64,000 bases of DNA from an uncultured Coriobacteriaceae bacterium (GTDB lineage: Bacteria; Actinomycetota; Coriobacteriia; Coriobacteriales; Atopobiaceae), in NCBI GenBank assembly GCA_902786015.1, contig CADAAU010000012.1, positions 45,152-109,151 on the forward strand. The letters run 5' to 3'. Below, piece by piece: positions 33,472 through 42,686 of this stretch. The number at the start of each line of letters is the position of its first letter. Positions within the stretch are counted from its first letter, which is position 1. The notes beneath the pieces are model-generated. The model made no database searches. It was given only the letters and a program-made list of their open reading frames with translations, and was not told the origin of the DNA. The position numbers and the translations under genes are program-made.

Positions 33472-35313
33472 CTACATTTGCCGTGGTGCACTTACACCTA
33501 CAAGATGTAGCGTTAGCGCGAGTACAATTCGGACAGCATCACAAGTTGCAAGACGTGCATGCGATATATCTTCGTCTATGGGTCGACCCGGAGAAGATAG
33601 CACTTGACATTTTGTATAGAATGCATGGAAGGATCCTGCAAGTTCCTCGGCATAGTGTGCAAGTCGGAATGGCGCGCGATCGCGAGCACATCCGGCTACC
33701 AGACCCGGGAATTCTGCAAGCTTACGCGTGAGGGCAAGCTCCGACGAATCGCTCAGAACACCAAGGTCCACCTCGGTGCCAATAGCCATACGAGCAACGT
33801 CGTCCATGCCCCTCTCTTCCGCCTGCTCTGGCGTGACGCCGGCCGCACGTCTGAGTATGGAGCATATTCTTGCATGCGCGTATTGCACGTAATACACGGG
33901 GTTCGTATTGTCTTGACGTTTTGCAAGCTCTATGTCGAAATCGATCATCTGGTTTGCGGACTTGGATACCAGCGTATAACGGGTCGCGTCGGCGCCTACC
34001 TCATGTAGGAGCTCGTCGAAGGTCACCATAGTTCCCTTTCGCTTGGACATACGCACTGGCTTTCCGTTACGAAGCAGGTTTACAAGCTGCCCCAGCAGCA
34101 CTTCGAGACCGCCCGGATATCCCAATGCCTCGCAAGCAGAGTCAACGCGCTTAATATAGCCATGGTGGTCGGCACCCCAGATGTCAATAACATGATCGAC
34201 CCGTTGGAACTTGTCCCAGTGATATGCGACGTCGGATGCAAAATAGGTGTATTCGCCGTTCGTCTTTACCAACACGCGATCTTTGTCATCGCCAAACGTC
34301 GTTGACCTAAACCATAAGGCACCGTCATCCGTTGTGTAGAGATGTCCCATCTGCTCCAGTTTGTCGAAGGCACGATGAACGGCATCCTTGCCCTCATTGT
34401 CCTTGACGTACAACGAACGCTCCGAGAACCAGTTGTCGAAATCGCATCGGGCCTCATGGCACGTCGTGCGGATAGAGTCGAGCATGAGCCGATAGCCTCT
34501 CTCGCGCATATCGGCCACTCGCTCGTCCTCGGGCGTGTTGACCAGAGCATCGCCATCGGTGCGCGCAAAGCTCAACGCGAGGTCAATGATGTAGTCACCA
34601 CCGTAGCTGTTCTCACCAAGAGCCGCGAGGAAGGCGTTCGTGTAGGGATGCAGCTCCGGATGCTCGTCGTTCTCGTCCTCCACAAACGCCTGCCTGTCTG
34701 CGATGAGCCTGTTGTACGCACCGTCTATGGTCTCACCGGCTTCGACGAGCTCGAACAGCTGCAAGTAACGCTGAGAGATCGAGCGGCCAAATACGTCCAT
34801 CTGGCTACCGTGGTCGTTGATGTAGTACTCGCGTTGAATGTCGTATCCAGCATGTGCCATAACATTGCACAGCGAGTCTCCCAAAGCTGCCCAACGCCCA
34901 TGTCCTATGTGCATGGGACCAACCGGATTGGCAGAGATAAACTCGACCTGTACTCGCTGATGAGCGCCCAAGTCACTCCGACCAAAATCAAATCCCTGCT
35001 CACGAACCTGATTGACAACCTCATTGGCGCTCGCAGTAGAAAGGTAGAAGTTTATGAAGCCAGGTCCGGCGACCTCCACCCGATCGAGCAAGTCACTTGT
35101 TCCGAGGTGATTCACGATCGCGTCTGCAATGGCGCGCGGTGCACGCCTTGCCAGCTTTGCAGAACGCAAAGCAACGGTTGTGGACCAATCGCCATTCTTT
35201 GAGTCTGCGGGACGCTCAAACCCCAGGTCCTCGACTTCGAAGGGAGGTAGTTCTCCTGCTGTTTGTGCGTCATGCAACGCCTCACGGACAAGTGTCTCGA
35301 GCTGTTTGGGCAT
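33472..35313 (-). CDS. argS: Arginyl-tRNA synthetase
   Basis: A 613-residue class I synthetase that charges tRNA-Arg. It has the N-terminal Arg-specific additional domain (1-105), the catalytic motif SANPVGPMHIGHGR (HIGH at 135-138), the KMSKS counterpart VRMSKRKGTMVTFDEL near residue 430 and a C-terminal DALR-type anticodon-binding domain ending in GVSAPRQM, as usual. Length is slightly above the common 550-590. The start is ATG at 35313 after AAGGAGGG. It is followed by the MarR-type gene after an AT-rich gap. Confidence 0.95.
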   Translation of the reverse strand: MPKQLETLVREALHDAQTAGELPPFEVEDLGFERPADSKNGDWSTTVALRSAKLARRAPRAIADAIVNHLGTSDLLDRVEVAGPGFINFYLSTASANEVVNQVREQGFDFGRSDLGAHQRVQVEFISANPVGPMHIGHGRWAALGDSLCNVMAHAGYDIQREYYINDHGSQMDVFGRSISQRYLQLFELVEAGETIDGAYNRLIADRQAFVEDENDEHPELHPYTNAFLAALGENSYGGDYIIDLALSFARTDGDALVNTPEDERVADMRERGYRLMLDSIRTTCHEARCDFDNWFSERSLYVKDNEGKDAVHRAFDKLEQMGHLYTTDDGALWFRSTTFGDDKDRVLVKTNGEYTYFASDVAYHWDKFQRVDHVIDIWGADHHGYIKRVDSACEALGYPGGLEVLLGQLVNLLRNGKPVRMSKRKGTMVTFDELLHEVGADATRYTLVSKSANQMIDFDIELAKRQDNTNPVYYVQYAHARICSILRRAAGVTPEQAEERGMDDVARMAIGTEVDLGVLSDSSELALTRKLAEFPGLVAGCARDRAPFRLAHYAEELAGSFHAFYTKCQVLSSPGRPIDEDISHARLATCDAVRIVLALTLHLVGVSAPRQM

Positions 35314-35372
35314 TTGAGCCCTCCTTCTATAGGTTTGGTTTCAATCTGTGCTAATGGCTTTACGGCGCGTCT

Positions 35373-36833
35373 CTAGTGTTCTGCAGCCAGTCTTTGGCGG
35401 AGCTCAGACAAGCCACGCTCCAGCCCCACGTGATACGTCTGTGGGTTGAGGAAGCGCTTTGTGGCAGGATCGAGCCTCATCAGGGCGTCCTTGCAGCGTG
35501 CCTTCGCCTCTTCGATGCTGTCGGGTTCGCCAACGCGCCTTCCGTCCGCCACAATCGGCTGGAGCAGTTCGCGACCGGTATACCCCGCAGTGGAGTACGT
35601 GGTCACGGGGTCTACCAAGTTCACCATAACCGAGCGATTGCCGGTGTCGGACCCCTCATCCACAATCATGTCACCTACGGGGCACCCACTCGCATCCTCA
35701 TAACGAATGATGTGCTGAATGCCGGGAATCGTACGCTTGTAGAGCTGTTCGGAAAGCTTCATGACTGGACGCCACGGCTCATCAGAGGAATCGCGCGTCG
35801 CCGATAGCTTGTATACGCCTCCGAGCGCCGGCTGTGGATCGCATGTTGCGAGCTTTGTGCCCACTCCAAAGGTATCGATTGGCGCACCTTGGGCAAAGAG
35901 CGACTGAATCGTGTACTCCTCAAGGTCGTTCGACACAGAAATCTTTACGTAGGGAAGGCCCGCCTCATCGAATGCGGCGCGCGTCTCTTTGGAAAGACGT
36001 GCCAAGTCTCCCGAATCGATGCGGATGGCATTCAAACGCTCCCCTTCCGCCTCCATCTCCTTGGCGACTATGATTGCATTCTGGATGCCTTGATGCACGT
36101 CGTAGGTATCGAGCAGCAGGCAGCAGTTCTTGGGGCTCGATTTGGCAAAGGCCCTGAATGCGTCGAGTTCCGTGGGGAACGCCATGACCCAAGAGTGCGC
36201 ATGCGTGCCAAACACCGGAATGCCATAGATTTTTCCGGCCAAAACGTTAGACGTGGAGGTGCACCCGCCAATGTAGGATGCGCGCGCCACGGCAAGACCG
36301 CCATCGTGACCCTGCGCACGGCGAAGTCCAAAATCAGATACGGGATGGCCCTCGGCGGCATATACCACGCGCGAGGCCTTTGTTGCTACAAGCGTCTGGA
36401 AGTTGATCAGGTTGAGCAACGCAGTCTCGAGCAGCTGACACTCGATAATAGATCCCTGCACGCGTACCATCGGCTCCCGTGGAAACGCAAGGTCTCCCTC
36501 GGGAATGGCCCAGATGTCGACATGCATCCTAAAGTCACGAAGATAGTCCAAGAACCCTTGCTTGAACAGTGGGCCACCACCAGGCGCCTTTACCGATGCC
36601 AGATACGCGATGCTCTCGTCATCGAATCGAAGATTCTCGACGAGCTCTGCAATTTGCCCGATTCCGCAAGCAACCGCATACCCCCCGTTAAAGGGGTTGT
36701 CACGAAAGAACACGTTGAAGCAGCCTTGTGCGTCCACAAGCCCAGATTCCCAGAATCCCTGCGCCATCGTAAGCTCATACAAGTCGGTGTTGAGCGCCAC
36801 GTCATTGGGAACTGTGCGGTCGGTGAGTGCCAT
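35373..36833 (-). CDS. pncB: Nicotinate phosphoribosyltransferase
   Basis: A 486-residue enzyme that joins nicotinate and PRPP to give nicotinate mononucleotide, salvaging NAD. It has NTDLYELTMAQGFW near the N-terminus, FGLRRAQGHDGGLAVARAS with the family's RRAxG stretch, GTHAHSWVMAF with the phosphorylated-His region, and IRIDSGDLARLS plus FGVGTKLATC for phosphate binding. Length fits the longer Gram-positive type. The start is ATG at 36833 with AGGAAGG upstream; TTG at 36839 is less likely. Monocistronic in appearance. Confidence 0.94.
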   Translation of the reverse strand: MALTDRTVPNDVALNTDLYELTMAQGFWESGLVDAQGCFNVFFRDNPFNGGYAVACGIGQIAELVENLRFDDESIAYLASVKAPGGGPLFKQGFLDYLRDFRMHVDIWAIPEGDLAFPREPMVRVQGSIIECQLLETALLNLINFQTLVATKASRVVYAAEGHPVSDFGLRRAQGHDGGLAVARASYIGGCTSTSNVLAGKIYGIPVFGTHAHSWVMAFPTELDAFRAFAKSSPKNCCLLLDTYDVHQGIQNAIIVAKEMEAEGERLNAIRIDSGDLARLSKETRAAFDEAGLPYVKISVSNDLEEYTIQSLFAQGAPIDTFGVGTKLATCDPQPALGGVYKLSATRDSSDEPWRPVMKLSEQLYKRTIPGIQHIIRYEDASGCPVGDMIVDEGSDTGNRSVMVNLVDPVTTYSTAGYTGRELLQPIVADGRRVGEPDSIEEAKARCKDALMRLDPATKRFLNPQTYHVGLERGLSELRQRLAAEH

Positions 36834-36946
36834 GGTCAACCTTCCTCATGAAATGATAGACATAGCCGATAGGTTACCACTTTTTGGACCAATACCGCCC
36901 ACCATGCCATCTATGCGAAACTATTGCATCTCAAGCCGTGAAGGCC

Positions 36947-36990
36947 GTGAAGGCGGGCGATGGGGATACTCCCCTTTGCCCGCCTTAGCC
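36947..36990 (-). terminator. Hairpin terminator with repeated apex
   Basis: AAGGCGGGC pairs with GCCCGCCTT, and the apex is GCGATGGGGATACTCCCC (36957-36974), identical over 18 bases to the apex of the hairpin at 60168. It follows the small membrane protein gene on the minus strand. Confidence 0.7.
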
Positions 36991-36995
36991 GCATA

Positions 36996-37232
36996 TCAAT
37001 GTCCGAGCACGATCATCGCAATGCCTGCGGCAGCAAGTAGCGCAACGGCAATGAGGACGATCTTTTGGCCGGTAGGCATGGAAAGGTCGTCACCCGGCTC
37101 CATCAGGCGTCTTTCGCGTTCGACGGCCTTCCGCTCTTGGATGCTCGCACGCTCGCGAGCAGCCTTCTCGGCACGCAACTGTTCGAGCTCTGCCCGCTCG
37201 TCTTTGGTGAGTGGTTCGTCCCTGTTCTCCAC
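36996..37232 (-). CDS. Small coiled-coil membrane protein, function unknown
   Basis: A 78-residue protein: a highly charged helix (about 6-45, rich in Glu, Arg and Ala, with coiled-coil character) followed by one hydrophobic helix at about 55-76 ending the protein. The start is GTG at 37232 after GAGGGGG. It lies 33 bases downstream of the helicase gene, same strand, and is followed by a hairpin, so it is probably the last gene of that unit. No function can be assigned. Confidence 0.6.
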   Translation of the reverse strand: MENRDEPLTKDERAELEQLRAEKAARERASIQERKAVERERRLMEPGDDLSMPTGQKIVLIAVALLAAAGIAMIVLGH

Positions 37233-37265
37233 GTTGCCCCCTCGGTAGTTTGAGCCTCGCCCAGA

Positions 37266-39827
37266 TTATCGTAGGTCCTCAAAGAACCCCACGCGATAGT
37301 TCATGAAGACCGCCTCTCCAGCATCTTGGGTCGCATCGAGGTCAAGGTCAGCGACGATGCTAAAGTCATAGTCTCCTTCCACGTCCGCAAACGTCTGTTG
37401 GACATGCCAAACGTGCTCTGACTTCTCGGCCGATTCGTCTATGGCAAAGAACCTCGAAGAACGCGCGTCCCCGTCGAGCAGGACCTCCTCGTGTTCCTCG
37501 TAGAACCTGTCGAGCGTCGTGCGCCAACGCACCGCCGGCCATCCCCACTCCGTGTCGAGGTCCCCCAAACCCTTCGCGTCATCATGCGCGGCAAGACGCA
37601 CGCGAGCAAACAGGGCGTTTCTGACCAAGAGCGTAACGGCACGTCGGTCCGCAACCACCGCGTCAGCCTCCACGGGCGGCGCACCTGCCTCATCGCCAAG
37701 CTCCCCGGTCCTCGCCCATTCGTCCACAAGACTCGAGTCGACCGAACGCACCACAAGCCCCAACCACGCAATGATCTCTTCGAGGCGCTCGTCTCTTGCC
37801 TCCAAGGGAAGGGTTCGCGCCAAAGACCTATACGCCTCGGAAAGATACCGAAGAAGAATGCCCTCGGCACGCGCGATGCCACACCGTTGGATATATCCCT
37901 TGAAGTCGGAGGCGGTTTCGAGCATGTCGCGAAGCACCGATTTGGGCTTGGGCTCATAGTCGTTTGCCCAAGGGACCTTTTCGCAATAGGCCGCAAACGC
38001 AGCGGCAACGAGTTCTTCGAGCGGCTTGGGATAGGTAACCTCTTGTATCCGCTCGATGCGCTCATCGTAGTCGACGCCGTCTGCCTTCATGCGAGCCATG
38101 GCCTCATTGCGAGCCGAGCGTTCCTGCGCCCTTAGAATCTGATACGGTTGCTCAAGCGTAGACTCCACCAACGAGATCACGTCATACGCATAGGTATCGG
38201 ACTCTTTGTCAAGAAGCTCCAATGCCGCCAGCATGAATGGGGAAAGCGGCTGGTCAAGTGCAAAGTCATCGGGAACGTCTACGGTCGTATAGAAATCCAC
38301 CGAGCCATCCTCCGACTCTTCACGCACCACGACTCCCGCATCCATGAGCGTGGCAAAGATTTCGTCGGAGCGTGTCCTGAGCGCGTCCTTTTGTTCCTCT
38401 GTCTGCATCGATGCGTCGATGAGCTCACGTACGCGCTGCCAGGCATCCCCACCTTGGGTTACTTCGGCCAGAACCATCGAATGCGAGACCTTAAGGCGCG
38501 GCCGAAGCGGTTCCGGCTGCGAGGATACGAGTCGGTCGAAGGTGTTCTTGTTCCAGCCCACAAATCCTTCGGGCGGCTTGCTTACGCGAATCTTCCGCGC
38601 CCGTTTGGGGTCTCCACCAGCCTTGGCCAATGCCTTGGAACGCTCGACGTCGTACTCTGTGGCCTGTACGATAACCAGTCCCTCGGTATCGTATCCCGCA
38701 CGCCCCGCTCGGCCCGCAACCTGATGAAACTCGCGAGCATTGAGCCTCCGCTGCCTTTTTCCGTCATACTTCGCGAGCGCCGTAAAGAGAACCGTATGTA
38801 TGGGCACGTTGATGCCGACGCCCAGCGTGTCCGTCCCACAAATCACAGGCAGAAGCCCTTGTTGGGCAAGCTTTTCGACCAAGAGTCTGTATCGCGGCAA
38901 CATGCCCGCATGATGGACGCCCACGCCCATCGAGAGCAAGCGCTTGAGCGTCTTGCCAAACGCCGTGCTGAATCGCGTACCTTTGCACGCCTCCCCTATC
39001 GCCTTTCTTTGTTCGCGACTCGAGACGCCAAAGCTCGCCAGACCTTGCGCGCTCTTGAGCGCCGCATCCTGCGCAAAGTGAACGACGTATATGGGCGCCT
39101 TGCCATCACGGATGGCAAGCTCGACAGTCGCCTCCAATGAGGTCTCCACGAACTCAAACGACAGGGGAACAGGCCGCGGCGCATCGAGCACCAAATCGAC
39201 ATCGGTTTTCGTCTGACGCTCGATCATCTGGGTTACCGCACCCACATCGCCAAGCGTGGCACTCATGAGCAGGAACTTCGTACGGGCCAGGGTAAGTAGC
39301 GGAACCTGCCATGCCCATCCCCTATCGGGGTCGCCAAAATAGTGAAACTCGTCCATCGCAACCCAAGCAACCGACGTGTCTTCGCCCTCACGCAACGCTT
39401 GGTTGGCCAGAATCTCTGCCGTGCAGCAGATGATAGGAGCGCCCGCATTGATGGAAACGTCTCCGGTTATCATGCCCACGGACTCGCGCCCAAACAGGTC
39501 CACAAGGTCAAAGAACTTCTCGGAGACGAGGGCTTTGATTGGCGCGGTGTAATAGGCCGTATAGTCCGCACAAAGCGCTATGAAGCACATGCCTACCGCA
39601 ACGAGCGACTTTCCCGAGCCGGTTGGTGTCCCCAGCACGACATGATTGCCCATGGCCAAAGACAGCAAGGCCTCCTCTTGGTGCTCCCATAACTCGATGT
39701 CGCGCTCCGCAAGCCAGTCGAGGAACAGCTCTAGGGCGGCCTCCCCCTCCAGAGGCTCGTCCCCGGCCTCGAAATCGGGCGCGAGCGCTCCAAGAGAACC
39801 GGGCGCAAAGGCATCAATATGAGACAT
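37266..39827 (-). CDS. SKI2-like DExH-box RNA helicase
   Basis: An 853-residue superfamily 2 helicase. Walker A GTPTGSGKS is at about 66-74, the DExH box reads DEFH at about 159-162, motif III is SATLG, and QVAGRAGRAG forms motif VI with the preceding GTDTLGVGINVP. A long C-terminal region (about 450-853) is typical of the actinobacterial SKI2/HelY-like group, which lacks a DNA-repair partner. The likely role is RNA unwinding or turnover. The start is ATG at 39827 with GAGGAGG upstream; the upstream in-frame extension is not supported. Followed by a small membrane protein gene. Confidence 0.87.
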   Translation of the reverse strand: MSHIDAFAPGSLGALAPDFEAGDEPLEGEAALELFLDWLAERDIELWEHQEEALLSLAMGNHVVLGTPTGSGKSLVAVGMCFIALCADYTAYYTAPIKALVSEKFFDLVDLFGRESVGMITGDVSINAGAPIICCTAEILANQALREGEDTSVAWVAMDEFHYFGDPDRGWAWQVPLLTLARTKFLLMSATLGDVGAVTQMIERQTKTDVDLVLDAPRPVPLSFEFVETSLEATVELAIRDGKAPIYVVHFAQDAALKSAQGLASFGVSSREQRKAIGEACKGTRFSTAFGKTLKRLLSMGVGVHHAGMLPRYRLLVEKLAQQGLLPVICGTDTLGVGINVPIHTVLFTALAKYDGKRQRRLNAREFHQVAGRAGRAGYDTEGLVIVQATEYDVERSKALAKAGGDPKRARKIRVSKPPEGFVGWNKNTFDRLVSSQPEPLRPRLKVSHSMVLAEVTQGGDAWQRVRELIDASMQTEEQKDALRTRSDEIFATLMDAGVVVREESEDGSVDFYTTVDVPDDFALDQPLSPFMLAALELLDKESDTYAYDVISLVESTLEQPYQILRAQERSARNEAMARMKADGVDYDERIERIQEVTYPKPLEELVAAAFAAYCEKVPWANDYEPKPKSVLRDMLETASDFKGYIQRCGIARAEGILLRYLSEAYRSLARTLPLEARDERLEEIIAWLGLVVRSVDSSLVDEWARTGELGDEAGAPPVEADAVVADRRAVTLLVRNALFARVRLAAHDDAKGLGDLDTEWGWPAVRWRTTLDRFYEEHEEVLLDGDARSSRFFAIDESAEKSEHVWHVQQTFADVEGDYDFSIVADLDLDATQDAGEAVFMNYRVGFFEDLR

Positions 39828-39884
39828 CGGAAGCCTCCTCATTCCTTCAATCATCTGAGCCGGAATCGACCCCACTCGGTAAGT

Positions 39885-40457
39885 CTACAGCACCAAGATT
39901 CCCAGATGCTCGAGCAAGACTTTGGCACCAATGAGGATAAGTATTATTCCTCCGGCGATTTGTGACGGTTTTTGATATCGCATGCCAAACTGGTTGCCCA
40001 CAAAGACACCCACAAGACTCAGCGTGAAGGTGACTATTCCTATGAGCGCAACGCTCAACCAGATGTTGACCGAAAGCGATGCGAAGGCAATGCCGACGGT
40101 AAGAGCGTCTATGGACGTAGCCACTGCGAGCAGCAGTACCTCACGCGCGCTCACACCTGACTCCTCTTCCTGCTCCTCTTCGTCACCCCATATCGCTTCG
40201 CGAATCATGTTTCCACCGATGAACGCAAGCAAGATAAAGGCAATCCAGTGATCAATGGGCTCTATGAGCCATAGAAGCTGACTACCAAGAGCCCATCCGA
40301 TCACGGGCATGCCCGCCTGGAAGCCGCCAAAGGCGAGGGCGAGCAGGCATGCCGTCCTCCAGTCAATGCGTCGCATGCCGAGGCCCTTGCACACCGACAC
40401 CGAGAACGCATCCATGCTCAGACCAACCGCAAGCAAAAACAACTCTCCAATGCCCAC
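39885..40457 (-). CDS. mntP: Manganese efflux pump MntP
   Basis: A 190-residue six-helix membrane protein of the MntP/YebN family that exports Mn2+. It is a duplicated three-helix unit with GLSMDAFSVSVCKGL near residue 14 and the mirrored ATSIDALTVGIAF near 120, both with the conserved Asp, joined by an acidic EEEQEEES loop. The start is GTG at 40457, which places the protein in register with the family; GGGGG lies just upstream. The much longer open frame to 40754 overlaps the divergent gene and is rejected. No Mn-sensing yybP-ykoY riboswitch fits in the 107-base upstream gap. Confidence 0.9.
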   Translation of the reverse strand: MGIGELFLLAVGLSMDAFSVSVCKGLGMRRIDWRTACLLALAFGGFQAGMPVIGWALGSQLLWLIEPIDHWIAFILLAFIGGNMIREAIWGDEEEQEEESGVSAREVLLLAVATSIDALTVGIAFASLSVNIWLSVALIGIVTFTLSLVGVFVGNQFGMRYQKPSQIAGGIILILIGAKVLLEHLGILVL

Positions 40458-40564
40458 TATTACCCCCATTCGTATGTGGGCATCTACCATAACATGCTCA
40501 CGCAATTCTTCGCCGCTCTGTGTGGTATGGTGCACACATGCGACACGTATGCGGAGGTAACGCA

Positions 40565-41791
40565 ATGCCAAACACATCATCGCAACATGACCAGTTACGA
40601 TCAGCGATTCACCAGTCGCTCGACGACTATGGCATCGGTCTGCTCGAGCAGCCCAGGCGCCTGATGTCTTTTGTGCTCGACTACGCAGATTCCGACGACA
40701 GGGCAACCAAAGTCCTGTGCCAGCAACTCGACGACGAGCTGCTCGAACCAACACTCAAAGCAGCGCACGCGCCACAAAAGACGTCGCTAGAGAACGCACG
40801 AGACAGGACCATGCACCTCCTCGTAGACGTTCGTTCCATCGAACCGGGAATGGCAATGCAAGCCGCGGATGGACTCGTGGGAGGTGTAGCCGACTACCTG
40901 GAGCTTCCCTTGGAGCCGCTTCCTCAGGCCGTGCCAGATCAACCTGTATCAGGTCCCGCTCGATCGACGTACTCGTCCGATCGGCATGAGGCCAACGGTA
41001 GTGCCACATCGGGCAGTGCGTCTGACGTTGCTCGTGATAACTCCGCTCCCGGTAACATGCACGCGAACTCTTGGTCGTCATCCTCTTATACTGCACCAGG
41101 CATGCATCCTGTCGCCGCACCTCCCCAATATGCCCCACCACCGGGCAACTCCACGCCGACATGGCTTGTCACGCTCATCGCCTTCTTGGCCTGTGCACTT
41201 GTTGGCCTCGTCGTTATCATTCTTTCTGGCGAGCAAACGACATCTGGCACGTCAATCACCGATTCCGCAATCACTGCCGAATCCGCCAATGCGGAGGACG
41301 CCGAAACCGTATCGGAGAACGAAAGCGAACAAGAGGCCCAGAACACCACCAAAGAAGAGAAGGCCAATCCGCCCGTCTTCAGCACGGCGATTGCGACATC
41401 GGAGCTCGAACCTGACGGCTATTCCGATTCGTACGGCGCCGAGAACGTCTTGAGCGACGATAGGACGCACGCTTGGAACGCCGAGACGCCTGACGGAGAG
41501 TGGATTCAGCTCACCGCCGACTCCGAGCAATCGGTAAAGGGCTTCGGAATCGTAGCCGGGTACATAAAGAGCCAAGAGGTCTATTACAAGAACTGCCGAC
41601 CCCAGCAGATTAGCGTCGAATTGTCAGACGGCTACAAGATGACAACGACCCTTGAAGACGCGTTTGGTAAAGAGCAGAAGGTGAACTTTGACAAGGCGCA
41701 CAAGACCACATATCTAAAGGTCTACATAGACTCGGTATACTATGGCAACAAATACGATGACCTCTGCATCAGTCGAATAAGGGCATTCTAA
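40565..41791 (+). CDS. Membrane protein with C-terminal NADase-type glycan-binding domain
   Basis: A 408-residue protein: a helical cytoplasmic N-terminal domain (about 1-115), a Ser/Pro-rich linker, one membrane helix at about 199-220, an acidic Thr/Glu stalk, and an extracellular C-terminal beta-sandwich (about 275-408). The last domain has AENVLSDDRTHAWN, EWIQLTADSEQ, GFGIVAGYIKS and DLCISRI, the pattern of the discoidin-like glycan-binding module found at the N-terminus of streptococcal NADase. The start is ATG at 40565 after GGAGG. Its stop overlaps the ATG of the M15 peptidase gene, so both are made together at the cell surface. Ligand unknown. Confidence 0.72.
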   Translation: MPNTSSQHDQLRSAIHQSLDDYGIGLLEQPRRLMSFVLDYADSDDRATKVLCQQLDDELLEPTLKAAHAPQKTSLENARDRTMHLLVDVRSIEPGMAMQAADGLVGGVADYLELPLEPLPQAVPDQPVSGPARSTYSSDRHEANGSATSGSASDVARDNSAPGNMHANSWSSSSYTAPGMHPVAAPPQYAPPPGNSTPTWLVTLIAFLACALVGLVVIILSGEQTTSGTSITDSAITAESANAEDAETVSENESEQEAQNTTKEEKANPPVFSTAIATSELEPDGYSDSYGAENVLSDDRTHAWNAETPDGEWIQLTADSEQSVKGFGIVAGYIKSQEVYYKNCRPQQISVELSDGYKMTTTLEDAFGKEQKVNFDKAHKTTYLKVYIDSVYYGNKYDDLCISRIRAF

Positions 41792-42627
41792 TGAAGAGAC
41801 TCGCTCCGTATGCTGCCACGTTTGCGTTCTTGCTTGCCGCATGTGCACCTCCCCACGTAAGCTCGCCCAAGAACAATATGGGCGCGGATTCCTCGACGCA
41901 GAGTGCATCGTCGCTCGTACTTGAGGAGACCACATTCGTTGAGGGCGGCAACGTAACGGACGTCATCCAAGCGAACACCGCTGTTGAACCACGCTCGCTC
42001 ACCGCTGGCCAAATGCTGTCTGGCGCGGAAATCGAGGCTGCCGGAGGGGCGGACACGTTCTTTTGGTCGGAGAATATACCTGACGAGGTATTCGCTCGCA
42101 TGGAAGGTCGGTCCTTTGGTTCGGATTGCACGCTCTCACGAGAGGAACTACGATACGTACGCGTACTGCACGTTGATGCAGACGGGCATACGTTCGTGGG
42201 AGAACTCGTGGTAAACCGGGCAGTGGCGGACGAGGTGACAGATATTTTTCGGCAGCTCTATGATGCCGGCTACCCCATAAAGAAGATGCGACTTGTCGAT
42301 GACTATGGCGCAGACGACTTCGCAAGCTGTGCCGATGGAAACACCGCTGCTTTCAATTATCGTACGATTGCGGGAACAGACCAAATCTCAAACCATGCCT
42401 ATGGCCTGGCGATTGATATCAACACCTTTGAGAATCCCTATTGCGTACCCGCGACAGATTATGTGTTCCCTCCGGAAGCCGCACGCTACGCCGATCGCAG
42501 CCTGCAGGAACCTTATATGATTCATCCTGGCGACGTGTGCTATGACCTTTTTATCTCACGAGGATGGACCTGGGGCGGAGACTGGCCCTCTCCCAAGGAT
42601 TACCAGCACTTCGAAAAAGCTTTGTAG
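41791..42627 (+). CDS. M15-family peptidase lipoprotein (D-Ala-D-Ala carboxypeptidase/endopeptidase-like)
   Basis: A 278-residue exported lipoprotein (lipobox LLAAC, Cys18) with a C-terminal zinc peptidase domain of the M15/CwlK type. Zinc ligands are visible: His202 and Asp209 in SNHAYGLAIDIN and His273 in KDYQHFE; GWTWGGDW precedes the last His as in CwlK-like enzymes. It should cut peptide bonds in peptidoglycan stems outside the membrane. The ATG shares a base with the stop codon of the glycan-binding protein gene, so translation is coupled. A terminator follows. Exact bond cleaved cannot be decided. Confidence 0.82.
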   Translation: MKRLAPYAATFAFLLAACAPPHVSSPKNNMGADSSTQSASSLVLEETTFVEGGNVTDVIQANTAVEPRSLTAGQMLSGAEIEAAGGADTFFWSENIPDEVFARMEGRSFGSDCTLSREELRYVRVLHVDADGHTFVGELVVNRAVADEVTDIFRQLYDAGYPIKKMRLVDDYGADDFASCADGNTAAFNYRTIAGTDQISNHAYGLAIDINTFENPYCVPATDYVFPPEAARYADRSLQEPYMIHPGDVCYDLFISRGWTWGGDWPSPKDYQHFEKAL

Positions 42628-42642
42628 AGACACAATGAGCGA

Positions 42643-42676
42643 GGCCAGCACGCGGAGGCTTGCTTGCGTGCTGGCC
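42643..42676 (+). terminator. Terminator between M15 and M13 peptidase genes
   Basis: An 11-bp perfect stem, GGCCAGCACGC with GCGTGCTGGCC, has a 12-base loop and lies 15 bases after the M15 gene and 10 bases before the stop of the convergent M13 gene. There is no long T tract, so it may work in both directions. Confidence 0.7.
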
Positions 42677-42686
42677 ACTACATTGC

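Noticed and set aside
40458..40754. Extension of mntP upstream and a Mn-sensing riboswitch in the gap
   Set aside because: The extension overlaps the divergent gene; the 107-base gap has no yybP-ykoY-like structure that I can see.
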